DNA of 64,000 nucleotides from Actinomycetota bacterium (lineage in GTDB: Bacteria > Actinomycetota > Actinomycetes > S36-B12). The notes beneath the pieces are model-generated. The model was given only the letters and a program-made list of their open reading frames with translations, had not been told where the DNA came from and did not search any database. The position numbers were made by a program, and so were the translations under genes. Position 1 is the first letter of the stretch, and each line of letters begins with the position of its first letter. The stretch lies in NCBI GenBank assembly GCA_016717115.1, contig JADKGE010000001.1:1-64000 (forward strand). The letters are read 5' to 3'. Of the stretch, positions 1-8,216 are shown one piece after another.

Positions 1-514
1 CCCTGTACTTCCAGGCGACGAACGAGGCGAACGCCAAGGTCGATCGGATGCCAGCCGCTGGGTCTCATCGGACGGCGCGCGGTCGCGTCATCTGGGTGGG
101 TGCACGTGATCGGGACCAAGTGCGTCTAGCCCCTATCCAGGGTTGGGAGCTGGAGACCCTGGTGCGCCACCTGCGGCACCGACTTCACGCACGCACGCAC
201 CCAGGGTCGCTAGCTCAGCCAGTTCCCAGACTGCGGGCCGTAGGCCCCCGTGATCAATCCACCATTGCGTCGATGCAGCCTTGGAGCGAGCCCGGCCTCG
301 CACCGCCTCCATGGGCGAGGACTCTGCTCGTCTGAGACCCAAAGGCGAGAAGCAGTGGGAGGGCAGCCGCGCCTGACCTCGTCGGCTGCCCAGGCGGCCG
401 CTGATGCCGCATGTCTCGCGATGGCCATCGACGGCTGGGATTGTGCCGTCGGGCTGGGCGTGTCCCTGTCATCATGAGGGCTCTGGTTGAGCCTGGGGTG
501 AGGATGGTCTTCGC
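1..514. other. Left edge, no supported gene
   Basis: No convincing complete gene is visible. One plus-strand frame is open from about base 3 to 335; its first 45 bases have G/C-rich third positions and could be the tail of a gene that lies outside the window, but the rest reads like non-coding DNA. Three copies of the heptamer CCAGGGT (137, 156 reverse, 201) sit here and resemble copies found near the integrase end of the island at 11.3-11.4 kb. Confidence 0.4.
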
Positions 515-862
515 GTGGAGAACGTTGTGGGTGGTCTGGCTGAGGTGATCAGCTCGTTGCGGGCGGAGTTGTCGGCGGCGATGGAGCAAGGAGAGGAACA
601 GTCGCTGCGGTTTACGCTGGCCCCGGTGGAGGTGACGCTTCAGGTTGCGATCTCCAAGCAGGGGGACGCCAAGATCGGGTGGAGCGTGCTGGGCATCGGG
701 GGGTCGGTGGAGTCGGGGAGGACGAATACCGTGACCTTGACGCTGACTCCGGTTCTGAGCCTTCCCGATGGCACGGCGACGAAGGAGTTCGTGATCGCCG
801 ACGCTCAGCGCTCCGGTCAGGTCCGTGACGGGGTCGGCCCGAAGACGCCTGAGCCGACGTAG
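515..862 (+). CDS. Trypco2 (trypsin-co-occurring domain 2) protein
   Basis: A 115-residue protein that I recognise as the trypco2 family: an amphipathic N-terminal helix (LAEVISSLRAEL), the short block LRFTLAPVEV, alternating beta strands, and a closing TVTLTLTPV strand. The family is known only from genomic association with trypsin-like peptidases in NTP-dependent conflict systems; its biochemical role is not established. Here it lies 14 bases upstream of a trypsin-NTPase gene on the same strand, so the two are very likely one transcript. The GTG start at 515 is preceded by GAGG about ten bases upstream. The C-terminus (KTPEPT) is a short polar tail. Inference: a regulatory or sensor partner of the downstream protease. 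Family call fairly sure, function unknown. Confidence 0.8.
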   Translation: MENVVGGLAEVISSLRAELSAAMEQGEEQSLRFTLAPVEVTLQVAISKQGDAKIGWSVLGIGGSVESGRTNTVTLTLTPVLSLPDGTATKEFVIADAQRSGQVRDGVGPKTPEPT

Positions 863-876
863 TCCAGACGCGGGAT

Positions 877-3837
877 ATGGGCAGCAACGTGGCGGTCGGC
901 GACGGGATCGCGGTGGACCGTGTTGTCGCGGTCGTGGCGGAGCTGGCCGGAGGCCAGTGGCAGTGGGGCAGCGGGTTCCTGGTGGCTGGCGACCTTGTGG
1001 TGACGGCCTGGCATTGCACCGTCGACATGGCTTCCAAGGGTGAGGCGTTGTCGGTGTCCGTCCTGCGAGAGAGCGACGGTCAGGAGTTTCGGGTCGTTGC
1101 GGTGACGTCGTGCAGGCCGTTGGATGTGGCGGTGCTGCGGTTGGCGGGGCCAGCGTGGGACGAGCAGCGGGAGCCTGTGCGGTTCGCTCGCGTTCCGCGG
1201 GAGCGGACCGGTGAGCTGCTCGACTGCCAGTCGGTGGGGTACCCGTCGTTCCAGCGAGATGGCGCCCGGGGGCAGCGGAACCTCGCGGAGGTGCACGGCA
1301 CCATCCGTATGGCCGATGACCGCGGGTCGGGATTCCTGCTCCTGCGCGATGGAGTCCTCCACGATGTGCGAGGCGGCGACCCGACGAGTCCGTCCGAGCC
1401 GCAGACATCCGCATGGGGCGGGCTGTCGGGGGCCCTGGTGTTCTACCAGGGCCAAGCGATCGGCGTGGTGGTCGAGCATCACCCTCGGCAGGGTGGCTCG
1501 GCGATCCGCATACGCCCGATCGACCAGCTGCTGACCAGCGACGACCCGACCGCCCGGGCGGTCGGCGACCTCCTGGGCTTGCCGGAGACGACTCAACTGC
1601 CATGGGTAGGTGCGCCAGCCCGTGAGCCGCTTGCCGGACTGGTGGAGCTGCTGGAGGAGGGCGACCTTCCCCTTGTGTCGAGCCTGGACCCATACAGGTT
1701 GGGCGCGTCCCCATCGGTATTCGGGGAGTCGGGCACTTTCGGGGTGCACGACCCATACGTACCTCGCACCCGAAACGCTGTCGACGACCGATTGCGGGCT
1801 GCGCTCGAACCGGGCCGGCTGGTACTGATCGTCGGACCGTCCAAGGCCGGGAAGACCCGGTCCGCCTTTGAGGCACTCCGCGAACGATGGCCGAACGCCC
1901 GCGTTCTCACTCCCACCCCGCAAGGGTTGGGGGCGCTGGCCGATCATGAGCGGATTGCGCGTTCGGGTGACCCACTCGTGATCTGGCTCGACGACCTCCA
2001 GCGATACGTCACCACAGCGACGCCACTGACCCCGGCGATGCTCACCGCGCTGTTGCAGCGCCCCGGAGTCACGATCGCCGTCAGCACCCTGCGAGCTGAG
2101 GAACGCGCTCGGCTGCGGGCCGGGGCGGACGAGCTGACCCGCGACACGAGGCAGCTGCTGGACGACGCACGCCCCAACACCGTCGAGTTGTCCCCGACCA
2201 GCGAGGATGTCCACGAGCAAGCGGCAGCGTCACTGTCCTACCCGGGCGTCGACCTAGATCACGCTGGGCTGGCGGAGGTTCTTGCCGGAGCGCCCGCACT
2301 GCTCGAGCAGTACCACGACGCTCAGTACGCCAACCCCGTCCTGCACGCTGTCATCGCCGTTGCCATCGACTGGACACGGGTCGGCATGCCCGAAGTCATC
2401 CCGGCAGGGCTTTTGGCTGAACTTGCGACCCAGCGACTTGCCGCGACTCGACCGGGCTACGACCCTCCCACCGCTGAGGAGCTCAGCGATGCCATCCAAA
2501 TCGCCCGCACCCCCCCGGCGAACGCTGGCCGCGTCGCGGCTCTGCAGAGCCACGACACCCCTGATGGCAGCCGCGGCTACACGCCCTTCTCCTATCTGGT
2601 TGCCGCCGACGACGGACAAACTGGCACTCCCCGACCGATTCCAGATTCCTTCTGGCAGGCCGCGCTCGGCCATGACACCGCCAACGCGACGGGCGTCGGA
2701 ATCACGGCCTACTACCGCGGGAACATCGGCGCCGCCATCGCGGCCACTCTATTGGGAGCCGAGGCCGGCGATCTGAGCGCGGCGAGCAACATGGGTGTCC
2801 TGCTCGCGGGCCTGGACCCGCCGGACGTTGCGGCGGCCCGTGAGTGGTTCGGGGAGGCGGCTGAGGCGGGTCACCCGGACGCGGCGTACAACCTGGGTGT
2901 CCTGCTCGCGGGCCTGGACCCGCCGGACGTTGCGGCGGCCAGTGAGTGGTTCAGGCGGGCGGATGAGGCGGGTCACCCAGACGCGGCGTTCAACCTGGGT
3001 GTGCTGCTCGCGGGCCTGGACCCACCGGACGTGGCGGGGGCCCGTGAGTGGTACGGAAGGGCGGCCGAGGCGGGTCACCCGGGCGCCGCGAACAACCTGG
3101 GTGTCCTGCTCGAGGGCTTGGACCCGCCGGAGTTGGCGGAGGCCCGAAAGTGGTATCGGCTTGCGGCCGAGGCGGGTGTCGCGCCGGCGGCGTTCAGCCT
3201 GGCTGTCCTGCTCGAGGGCATGGACCCGCCGGAGTTGGCGGAGGCCGCTAAGTGGTATCGGCTGGCGGCCGAGGCGGGGGACGCGCCCGCCGCGAATAAC
3301 CTGGGTGTGCTGCTCGAGGGCCTGGACCTGCCAGAGGCCCGTGAGTGGTATCGGCGTGCGGCCGAGGCGGGTTACGCGCCCGCGGCGTTCAACCTGGGCG
3401 TGCTGCTCGAGGGCCTGGACCCGCCGGAGGTGGAGGAGGCCCGGCAGTGGTATCGGCAGGCGGCCGAGGCGGGTCACGCGGGCGCCGCGTTCAACCTGGG
3501 CGTGCTGCTCGAGGGCCTGGACCCGCCGGAGCTGGCGGAGGCCCGTAAGTGGTACCGGCAGGCGGCCGAGGGGGGTGACGCGGGCGCCGCGTTCAACCTG
3601 GGTTCGTTGCTCGAGGGCCTGGACCCGCCGGAGCTGGCGGAGGCCCGTAAGTGGTACCGGCAGGCGGCCGAGGCGGGTCACGCGGGCGCCGCGAACAACC
3701 TGGGCGTGCTGCTCGAGGGCTTGGACCCGCCGGAGCTGGCGGAGGCCCGTAAGTGGTACCGGCAGGCGGCCGAGGCGGGTCACCCGCTCGCGGCGTTGAA
3801 CCTGCGTGCGCTGCTCGAGGGCCTGGACCCGCCCTAG
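877..3837 (+). CDS. Trypsin-like protease / P-loop NTPase / Sel1-repeat conflict protein
   Basis: A 986-residue three-part protein. Residues 1-230 form a trypsin-like serine protease: His46 in TAWHC, Asp83 in PLDVAVL, Ser184 in GLSGA. Residues about 300-620 hold a P-loop NTPase with Walker A GPSKAGKT (320-327) and Walker B LVIWLDDLQ (367-375), followed by a helical region. From about 620 to the end run Sel1-type helical repeats of 34 residues, ten complete and one partial. This protease effector, NTPase switch and repeat sensor layout is that of STAND-like biological-conflict proteins, in which repeats sense an invader and release the effector. No signal peptide is seen, so it is cytoplasmic. 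The preceding trypco2 gene supports the assignment. The stop codon falls inside a repeat and repeat sequence continues beyond it. Domain calls are sequence-based; the anti-phage role is inferred. Confidence 0.83.
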   Translation: MGSNVAVGDGIAVDRVVAVVAELAGGQWQWGSGFLVAGDLVVTAWHCTVDMASKGEALSVSVLRESDGQEFRVVAVTSCRPLDVAVLRLAGPAWDEQREPVRFARVPRERTGELLDCQSVGYPSFQRDGARGQRNLAEVHGTIRMADDRGSGFLLLRDGVLHDVRGGDPTSPSEPQTSAWGGLSGALVFYQGQAIGVVVEHHPRQGGSAIRIRPIDQLLTSDDPTARAVGDLLGLPETTQLPWVGAPAREPLAGLVELLEEGDLPLVSSLDPYRLGASPSVFGESGTFGVHDPYVPRTRNAVDDRLRAALEPGRLVLIVGPSKAGKTRSAFEALRERWPNARVLTPTPQGLGALADHERIARSGDPLVIWLDDLQRYVTTATPLTPAMLTALLQRPGVTIAVSTLRAEERARLRAGADELTRDTRQLLDDARPNTVELSPTSEDVHEQAAASLSYPGVDLDHAGLAEVLAGAPALLEQYHDAQYANPVLHAVIAVAIDWTRVGMPEVIPAGLLAELATQRLAATRPGYDPPTAEELSDAIQIARTPPANAGRVAALQSHDTPDGSRGYTPFSYLVAADDGQTGTPRPIPDSFWQAALGHDTANATGVGITAYYRGNIGAAIAATLLGAEAGDLSAASNMGVLLAGLDPPDVAAAREWFGEAAEAGHPDAAYNLGVLLAGLDPPDVAAASEWFRRADEAGHPDAAFNLGVLLAGLDPPDVAGAREWYGRAAEAGHPGAANNLGVLLEGLDPPELAEARKWYRLAAEAGVAPAAFSLAVLLEGMDPPELAEAAKWYRLAAEAGDAPAANNLGVLLEGLDLPEAREWYRRAAEAGYAPAAFNLGVLLEGLDPPEVEEARQWYRQAAEAGHAGAAFNLGVLLEGLDPPELAEARKWYRQAAEGGDAGAAFNLGSLLEGLDPPELAEARKWYRQAAEAGHAGAANNLGVLLEGLDPPELAEARKWYRQAAEAGHPLAALNLRALLEGLDPP

Positions 3838-3906
3838 GTGGCGGAGGCCCGTGGGTGGTACGTGAGGGCGGCCGAGGCAGGTCACACAGGATGCTCGAAC
3901 ACTTGA
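2761..3906 (+). repeat. Tandem 102-bp coding repeats (Sel1-like)
   Basis: Eleven units of about 102 bp encode 34-residue repeats built around NLGVLLEGLDPP and a WYRQAAEAG end. One unit is 9 bp shorter (around 3,300-3,345, LDLP followed directly by EAREW). Late units (3,420-3,780) are nearly identical at DNA level, which suggests recent expansion or gene conversion. A twelfth degenerate unit continues past the TAG at 3,835. Confidence 0.9.
3838..3906 (+). pseudogene. Untranslated repeat remnant after the stop
   Basis: Reading on in the same frame after the TAG at 3,835-3,837 gives a continuing repeat (VAEARGWY, then RAAEAGH) and a TGA at 3,904-3,906. In the other units the codon at the TAG position is GAG, so one base change would explain the stop. 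The protein therefore probably once ended about 23 residues later. Confidence 0.6.
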
Positions 3907-4466
3907 AGAGTTCCGCAGCTTGTTCGCGACTGGCTGCGTACGACTCTGCTGGATGCCCTCAGATGCAGTGCGGACCGAGATCCCCCACGCGATCTCGCCC
4001 AACCTCACTTCTTTCCCCGAGGCCGGAGTGGCTAACTCGGCTGCGGGCGCTTTGGGGTTCGCGATGCCAGACGCTCCAAGAGCGGCTGTGCCCGGCCACT
4101 CGAGAATGCGCTCACGCAAACCGGCGCATTGTCCCCGCAACTAAACGCTGGCTCCCGTACGCCAGCGCGGTCCCCTCGATTAGCTGAGCCTTGTGGGTGG
4201 GTCCGAGGGCGTGTAGAGGGAGTTGGTGAACACGGCGAACGCCACAGGCGCTCAGTACTCAGCGTGGTCTCGCAGGAGGATCGCCACACGTGCCGAAGCT
4301 CGGCCAGACCCGCATGAGCATCCGGCCTTCTCCGCGCTCCCGGCCGCGAGGCTCCGAACCTCGCTGCCGGGCGCGTCGCGACAACGTCTCCTGTCATCTC
4401 GATCGATTTGTGGCGTGGCAGTTGCGCGCTCTGGGGATCAACCTGGTCGCTCGCACTGAAGGGTGA
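3907..4466. other. Intergenic, nothing recognised
   Basis: About 560 bases between the repeat protein and the next gene. Short open frames exist on both strands but have poor codon bias and no recognisable family. I see no tRNA, strong hairpin or long repeat. Confidence 0.5.
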
Positions 4467-4829
4467 ATGAACAAACCAGATTCGCCCCTTCGGGGCGCAC
4501 CCAGGACGCGCCGCGCGCGCGTCCCCTTCGGCCCGCTCGAACAGGCCGTACTTCAACGAGGCGGGCTAGCCAGATGCCTCGTCGCTGCGACCGGTCGAAG
4601 CTCCAGAACCGGGCAGACCACCGAATGGCGCCTTCGTCGCGCCTGGCAAAGGGGCCGCGCCTGCGGTCTGCTGACCGTTCGCGCGGCCGATCTCCTCAGC
4701 GTCCAGCTCTTGGGGGCGTTGCCCGCAGAAACGTGGCCCCTGACCTGGGATGAACTCGATCGGTACTGGCAACGCCCACGTGCCAGTCGACCCGCCGGGA
4801 ACCCGGCGTCCTTGGTGCGGGCGGCGTGA
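4467..4829 (+). CDS. Small helical protein of mobile-element type
   Basis: A 120-residue protein of unknown function. Its middle and C-terminal part (AWQRGRACGLLTVRAADLL, then a W-rich end with DELDRYW) resembles short helical segments common in actinobacterial phages and integrative elements, where a basic helix is followed by an AAD-type helix and a Trp-containing tail. That resemblance is from memory and weak. The ATG at 4,467 follows GAAGGGTG closely. The stop overlaps the GTG start of the next gene (GTGA at 4,826-4,829), so the two are translationally coupled and probably work together. The N-terminal 40 residues are basic and low in structure. Real gene likely; function not known, possibly DNA binding. 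Confidence 0.55.
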   Translation: MNKPDSPLRGAPRTRRARVPFGPLEQAVLQRGGLARCLVAATGRSSRTGQTTEWRLRRAWQRGRACGLLTVRAADLLSVQLLGALPAETWPLTWDELDRYWQRPRASRPAGNPASLVRAA

Positions 4830-5653
4830 CCACGCGCCGGGCGGCTCCTTCGAGCCGCCCGGCGCCCAACTGTCCGACGCGGCTACCAAAGTCGTTCCCG
4901 GAGGTGGTCGATATGGCGACTCGCGCAATCGACGCATGGAACGAGCACGGTTGGACCATCAGCGTTCAGCACCCGGCTGTGCGGCTCACTTTGACGCGGT
5001 GGTCCCCCACGACCCGCCTCGTGTTGCCTGTCGGGGAAGGGTGCTACTGCCTTGCGAACCTCACGCTGCAGACCTCCTATGTCGGTGAGGCCACTTCCCT
5101 GCGTTCACGCGTCCCGTCCAGCATCAGGGCGAACCTGCCGATGACCAGCCACCTCCTTCTGGTCGAGCCGCTCGGTTTCCCCTGGGGTGATGAGCGCACG
5201 ACCCTGGAGGCCCTCCTGATCGCCGCCGTCCCAGGGGTGGTCAATCGCAGCCCCGGCAAGTCCGTGGTCCGTCACTCGGTGTACCTGGAGGCGGTCGCCC
5301 TCGAGGTCGTCACTGCCCTGGCGCCGCTGCTCTTCGCCACGGGCAATACCGGATGGGCCGTGCCGTCCCAGGGGCGCGTCGCCCGGGACCTCGTCCTGCA
5401 GGAGCACCGGCATCCGCTGACGGTCGGCGAGCTGACGACACGGATAAGGTCGTTGGGGTTCTCCGCACAGGGACGCAGTGTCCATCGCACGATTCGGCGC
5501 GACTGCCTGGACCGGGGCAGGGGCGGCTCCAGCAGCATCCGGGTCACCGGCCCGTGGACTGACCCCGGCACTCACGTCTTCGTCGATGGACGAAGGTACG
5601 CGAGTGGATGGGCGCCGGGTCCCCTCCCACAGGACGCCGTCACCCCCGAATAG
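4826..5653 (+). CDS. GIY-YIG-like nuclease domain protein
   Basis: A 275-residue protein. Residues about 65-145 fit the GIY-YIG nuclease pattern: GCYCLAN in place of the GIY strand, SYVGEATSLRSRV giving the second Tyr and the catalytic Arg, then LEALLIAAVPGVVN with the metal-binding Glu and a terminal Asn. The C-terminal third (ELTTRIRSLGFSAQGRSVHR and a basic stretch) may be a winged-helix or other DNA-binding part. The GTG start overlaps the preceding stop, and 52 bases separate its stop from the convergent OLD-type nuclease gene. Inference: a nuclease acting on foreign DNA in the island. Spacing between elements matches the fold, but identity to known families is low, so a chance match is possible. 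The first 25 residues are Pro/Ser-rich and an internal start is conceivable. Confidence 0.58.
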   Translation: MTTRRAAPSSRPAPNCPTRLPKSFPEVVDMATRAIDAWNEHGWTISVQHPAVRLTLTRWSPTTRLVLPVGEGCYCLANLTLQTSYVGEATSLRSRVPSSIRANLPMTSHLLLVEPLGFPWGDERTTLEALLIAAVPGVVNRSPGKSVVRHSVYLEAVALEVVTALAPLLFATGNTGWAVPSQGRVARDLVLQEHRHPLTVGELTTRIRSLGFSAQGRSVHRTIRRDCLDRGRGGSSSIRVTGPWTDPGTHVFVDGRRYASGWAPGPLPQDAVTPE

Positions 5654-5705
5654 CTGCGCCGCCGACCAGGACCCGGCGCGGGCCTTCTGCCATGATCCTG
5701 CAATC

Positions 5706-7883
5706 TCAGACTCGGTCGTCGGGACGATCCGTGACGGCGTGGAGCACCTGGCCCAGACGAATGAGGTCGTCGGGTATCTCGTCAAGGGCCAGTGCGGCGT
5801 CATGCACGATCGTTCCGGTCATCTTGACGAAGCGGGTTCGCAGGAGATACGCCTTGAAGTCCTCTCCATGTTGGCCTTCGTCCTGGAAGTGCTGTCGAAG
5901 CTCGCCCCACGTCTCGTGCAGGCCAAATGCCGATTCCGGCAGCAGATCGAGGATGTCCGGGGCCGAGAGGGCCACAACCGTGACCCGCTCCATCGTGCCC
6001 GCGCGCAGGAGTTCGTGTCCCATCGACCGCAGGAACCGACTCTCGTAGTCGTTACCACGAAATCCGTTCAGCTCCCCGATCGCGTTCCTGGCCTTCCCTT
6101 CCCTGGATAGTGCCACGATGCGACGCCATCGAACCTCGGCTTCCTTGCCGGACTTGTCGATGAGAACGACGATCGGCCGGGAGGTGAATCGACCGAGCAT
6201 CTCACCGGTGACGGCGTCGGCGCCGTGCCTGAGGCCGCCTATCGCCAGGACGTGCGTCCTGGTCCGGCCCAGCACCTCGCCAAGGACCGTCTCGACCACC
6301 CACTTGTCATGGATGCCCTCAACGACCAAGGTCACCGCGCCCCAGGCGAGCAGGTCCTCGGGGAGCAATCCCAGCGCGGTCAACTGGTCGGAGAGGTCGG
6401 CCGAGATGGCGCTGGCTTGGACCTCTCCTTTCGACCCTCTCCATACCTGAATCAGGTTGTCCGCTTCCATTGCGAGGAGAGGACTATGGGTGGCGACGAT
6501 GATCGTCGTCTGCGTCTGTCTGGTGATCCGAGACAAGCCCCTGGCGAAGTCGAGCTGCGCGGTTCGGTGCAGACCCGCTTCGGGCTCGTCGAACAGCGCA
6601 TACCCGGAGATGCCGTCGACTCCGCTTGTCGCCAGATGCAGGGCCAAACGGGCCCACCTGATCTGCGAGGCGCTGAGCTGCGCCAGTCCGACGTCCGCGC
6701 CAGAGTGGCTGTCCCGAGCCTTCCAACGCACGGGGTTGTCTTGCATGAGCCACTCCGCGGGGTCGTCGAGATGGCACTCCAGCACCGGGGCATCCGGGTA
6801 GAGCAGCCCGAAGATGCTGGTTGCCCGGCGCGACATCTCACCGACGACGGCCGGAGGCCATTCACCGTCCAGCATCTGGATGGCGTTCTCGTCGATCGGG
6901 TCGACGTACCAGTCGCCGTCGGGCTCGCGGTCGCGTTGCTCGACGGCGCGTTCCACCTCGTCCATCCAGTGCCACAGCCAGTGACGGCCGCGCAGCGAGA
7001 GCCCGATCGCCTTCCGGGTGCGGCGCATGACCGCGTCGAGGTCGACGCTGTCGGTGAGGACGGCCGGCCACTCACGTGCCGAGCGACCCACTCCGAGCGG
7101 CAGCACCGGGACGGGCAGCTTCTCCCCCAACGCCGGACTGACACCCAGCGGATCGAACGTGTACACCGAGCCGTAGTGCTGGTACTCGGGGAACTCCGGG
7201 ACCCAGTCCTGCTCGGGCTGCGACATCTCGTTGTCCCAGGCATCCTCGGCCTGCGACCAGGCATCGTGGAGGTCGCCCAGAATCCGGACCGAGGGTGACT
7301 CGGTGCGAGGGTCGACGGCCGCCCAGAGCTCGGGTTCCTGCCGGCCTTCCTGAACCCAGGCAAGCAGTCCGCTCTCCTCGAGCGACGTCGCGGCAGCGAC
7401 CGGATCGATCCACGTCGCTCGTTGTGCCTGTGCGGCCGCGCGGGCCAGGTCAGCCATTGCCTTCATGGCCGGCGACTTGTCGCCCAGACGGGCCAGGTCT
7501 GGGTCAATGTCGCCGCTGGGGCGTCGGCCCTGGCCCGTGGCGAGGAACGCCGCGAGTGCCTCCTGGACTTGCGCGGCGAGGAACGCCCGGAAGACTGCCT
7601 GGTCCATCTCGCCGTGCTCATCTCGCTGGGGCACCGCGGCAGACGGCATGAGGTGACGGGTCCGGGAGTCCGTGTCACCCTCGACCAGCCGGAATACCAG
7701 ATGCGTCGTGACCCCCGATGTGCCTGCGCCGGTCAGGGCTGAGCCGAGAATCCGCAGGATCCGTGACTTCCCGGCGCCGTTGAGACCGACGAGTGCGTTC
7801 AGGCCGGGGCCGAGCGGGACTTCGACGTGGCGCAGATTGCCGTCGCCACGAATACGCACACCTAACAGCTCAACTCGCGTCAC
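5706..7883 (-). CDS. OLD-type ATPase-TOPRIM nuclease
   Basis: About 725 residues. An N-terminal ABC-type ATPase has Walker A GLNGAGKS (33-40), a signature-like QLSASQIRWARLAL, Walker B YALFDEPEAGLH near 430 and the H-loop ATHSP near 465. A C-terminal TOPRIM domain follows with VVEGIHDK near 515 and RPIVVLIDKSG. This is the OLD/GajA-type arrangement used in anti-phage nucleases: the ATPase gates DNA cleavage by TOPRIM. No UvrD-like GajB partner lies next to it; the convergent neighbour is the GIY-YIG-like gene. The GTG at 7,883 follows a G-rich stretch and gives a typical start (TRVELLGVRIRG); a TTG at 7,901 would add six residues. The TOPRIM aspartate motif is a single D rather than DxD. Family sure, exact subtype not. 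Confidence 0.82.
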   Translation of the reverse strand: MTRVELLGVRIRGDGNLRHVEVPLGPGLNALVGLNGAGKSRILRILGSALTGAGTSGVTTHLVFRLVEGDTDSRTRHLMPSAAVPQRDEHGEMDQAVFRAFLAAQVQEALAAFLATGQGRRPSGDIDPDLARLGDKSPAMKAMADLARAAAQAQRATWIDPVAAATSLEESGLLAWVQEGRQEPELWAAVDPRTESPSVRILGDLHDAWSQAEDAWDNEMSQPEQDWVPEFPEYQHYGSVYTFDPLGVSPALGEKLPVPVLPLGVGRSAREWPAVLTDSVDLDAVMRRTRKAIGLSLRGRHWLWHWMDEVERAVEQRDREPDGDWYVDPIDENAIQMLDGEWPPAVVGEMSRRATSIFGLLYPDAPVLECHLDDPAEWLMQDNPVRWKARDSHSGADVGLAQLSASQIRWARLALHLATSGVDGISGYALFDEPEAGLHRTAQLDFARGLSRITRQTQTTIIVATHSPLLAMEADNLIQVWRGSKGEVQASAISADLSDQLTALGLLPEDLLAWGAVTLVVEGIHDKWVVETVLGEVLGRTRTHVLAIGGLRHGADAVTGEMLGRFTSRPIVVLIDKSGKEAEVRWRRIVALSREGKARNAIGELNGFRGNDYESRFLRSMGHELLRAGTMERVTVVALSAPDILDLLPESAFGLHETWGELRQHFQDEGQHGEDFKAYLLRTRFVKMTGTIVHDAALALDEIPDDLIRLGQVLHAVTDRPDDRV

Positions 7884-8002
7884 AAGCCCCCGATTCCGCA
7901 ATCACGATGAGCGAATCCCTACTGCTCGGGCCACTGCACCGACCATAGCCGCCGGCCGCAACGCCACGAGGGGCGAACGCCGCGTCGGCGCCACTGGTCC
8001 GC

Positions 8003-8140
8003 TCATGACCTCGTCACCGGCACCACAGGAGCCCCGCGCACGCGACCGGGGCTCCGGACCAGGGCGACGAGATCCCGCTCGGCGTCGTTGGCGAACACGA
8101 CGGTGCCCGCCTTGGCCAGGTCGAGCGATCCGCGGGCCAT
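8003..8140 (-). CDS. Possible 45-residue hypothetical protein or gene remnant
   Basis: A short frame with strongly G/C-biased third positions and a protein-like sequence (SLDLAKAGTVVFANDAERDL). It lies downstream of the recombinase gene on the same strand. The frame stays open upstream into the recombinase 3' end. It matches no family I know. It may be a genuine small gene or the fossil of a larger one lost during island assembly. Confidence 0.25.
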   Translation of the reverse strand: MARGSLDLAKAGTVVFANDAERDLVALVRSPGRVRGAPVVPVTRS

Positions 8141-8216
8141 CTGGTCGCCGTGCTGGGTGCGATGCCGTCCATCATGCCCGGTGACCTGGCCGAGTGGAAG
8201 GACGAGCGAGCGGTGA

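Noticed and set aside
195..260. tRNA-like string TAGCTCAG at the left edge
   Set aside because: No acceptor stem, anticodon stem or T arm can be formed around it.
48..335. Open frame at the left edge as a complete gene
   Set aside because: Codon bias fades after the first bases, no ribosome site, no recognisable protein.
2761..3837. Regular repeats as a CRISPR array
   Set aside because: Units are contiguous coding repeats in one open frame with no unique spacers.
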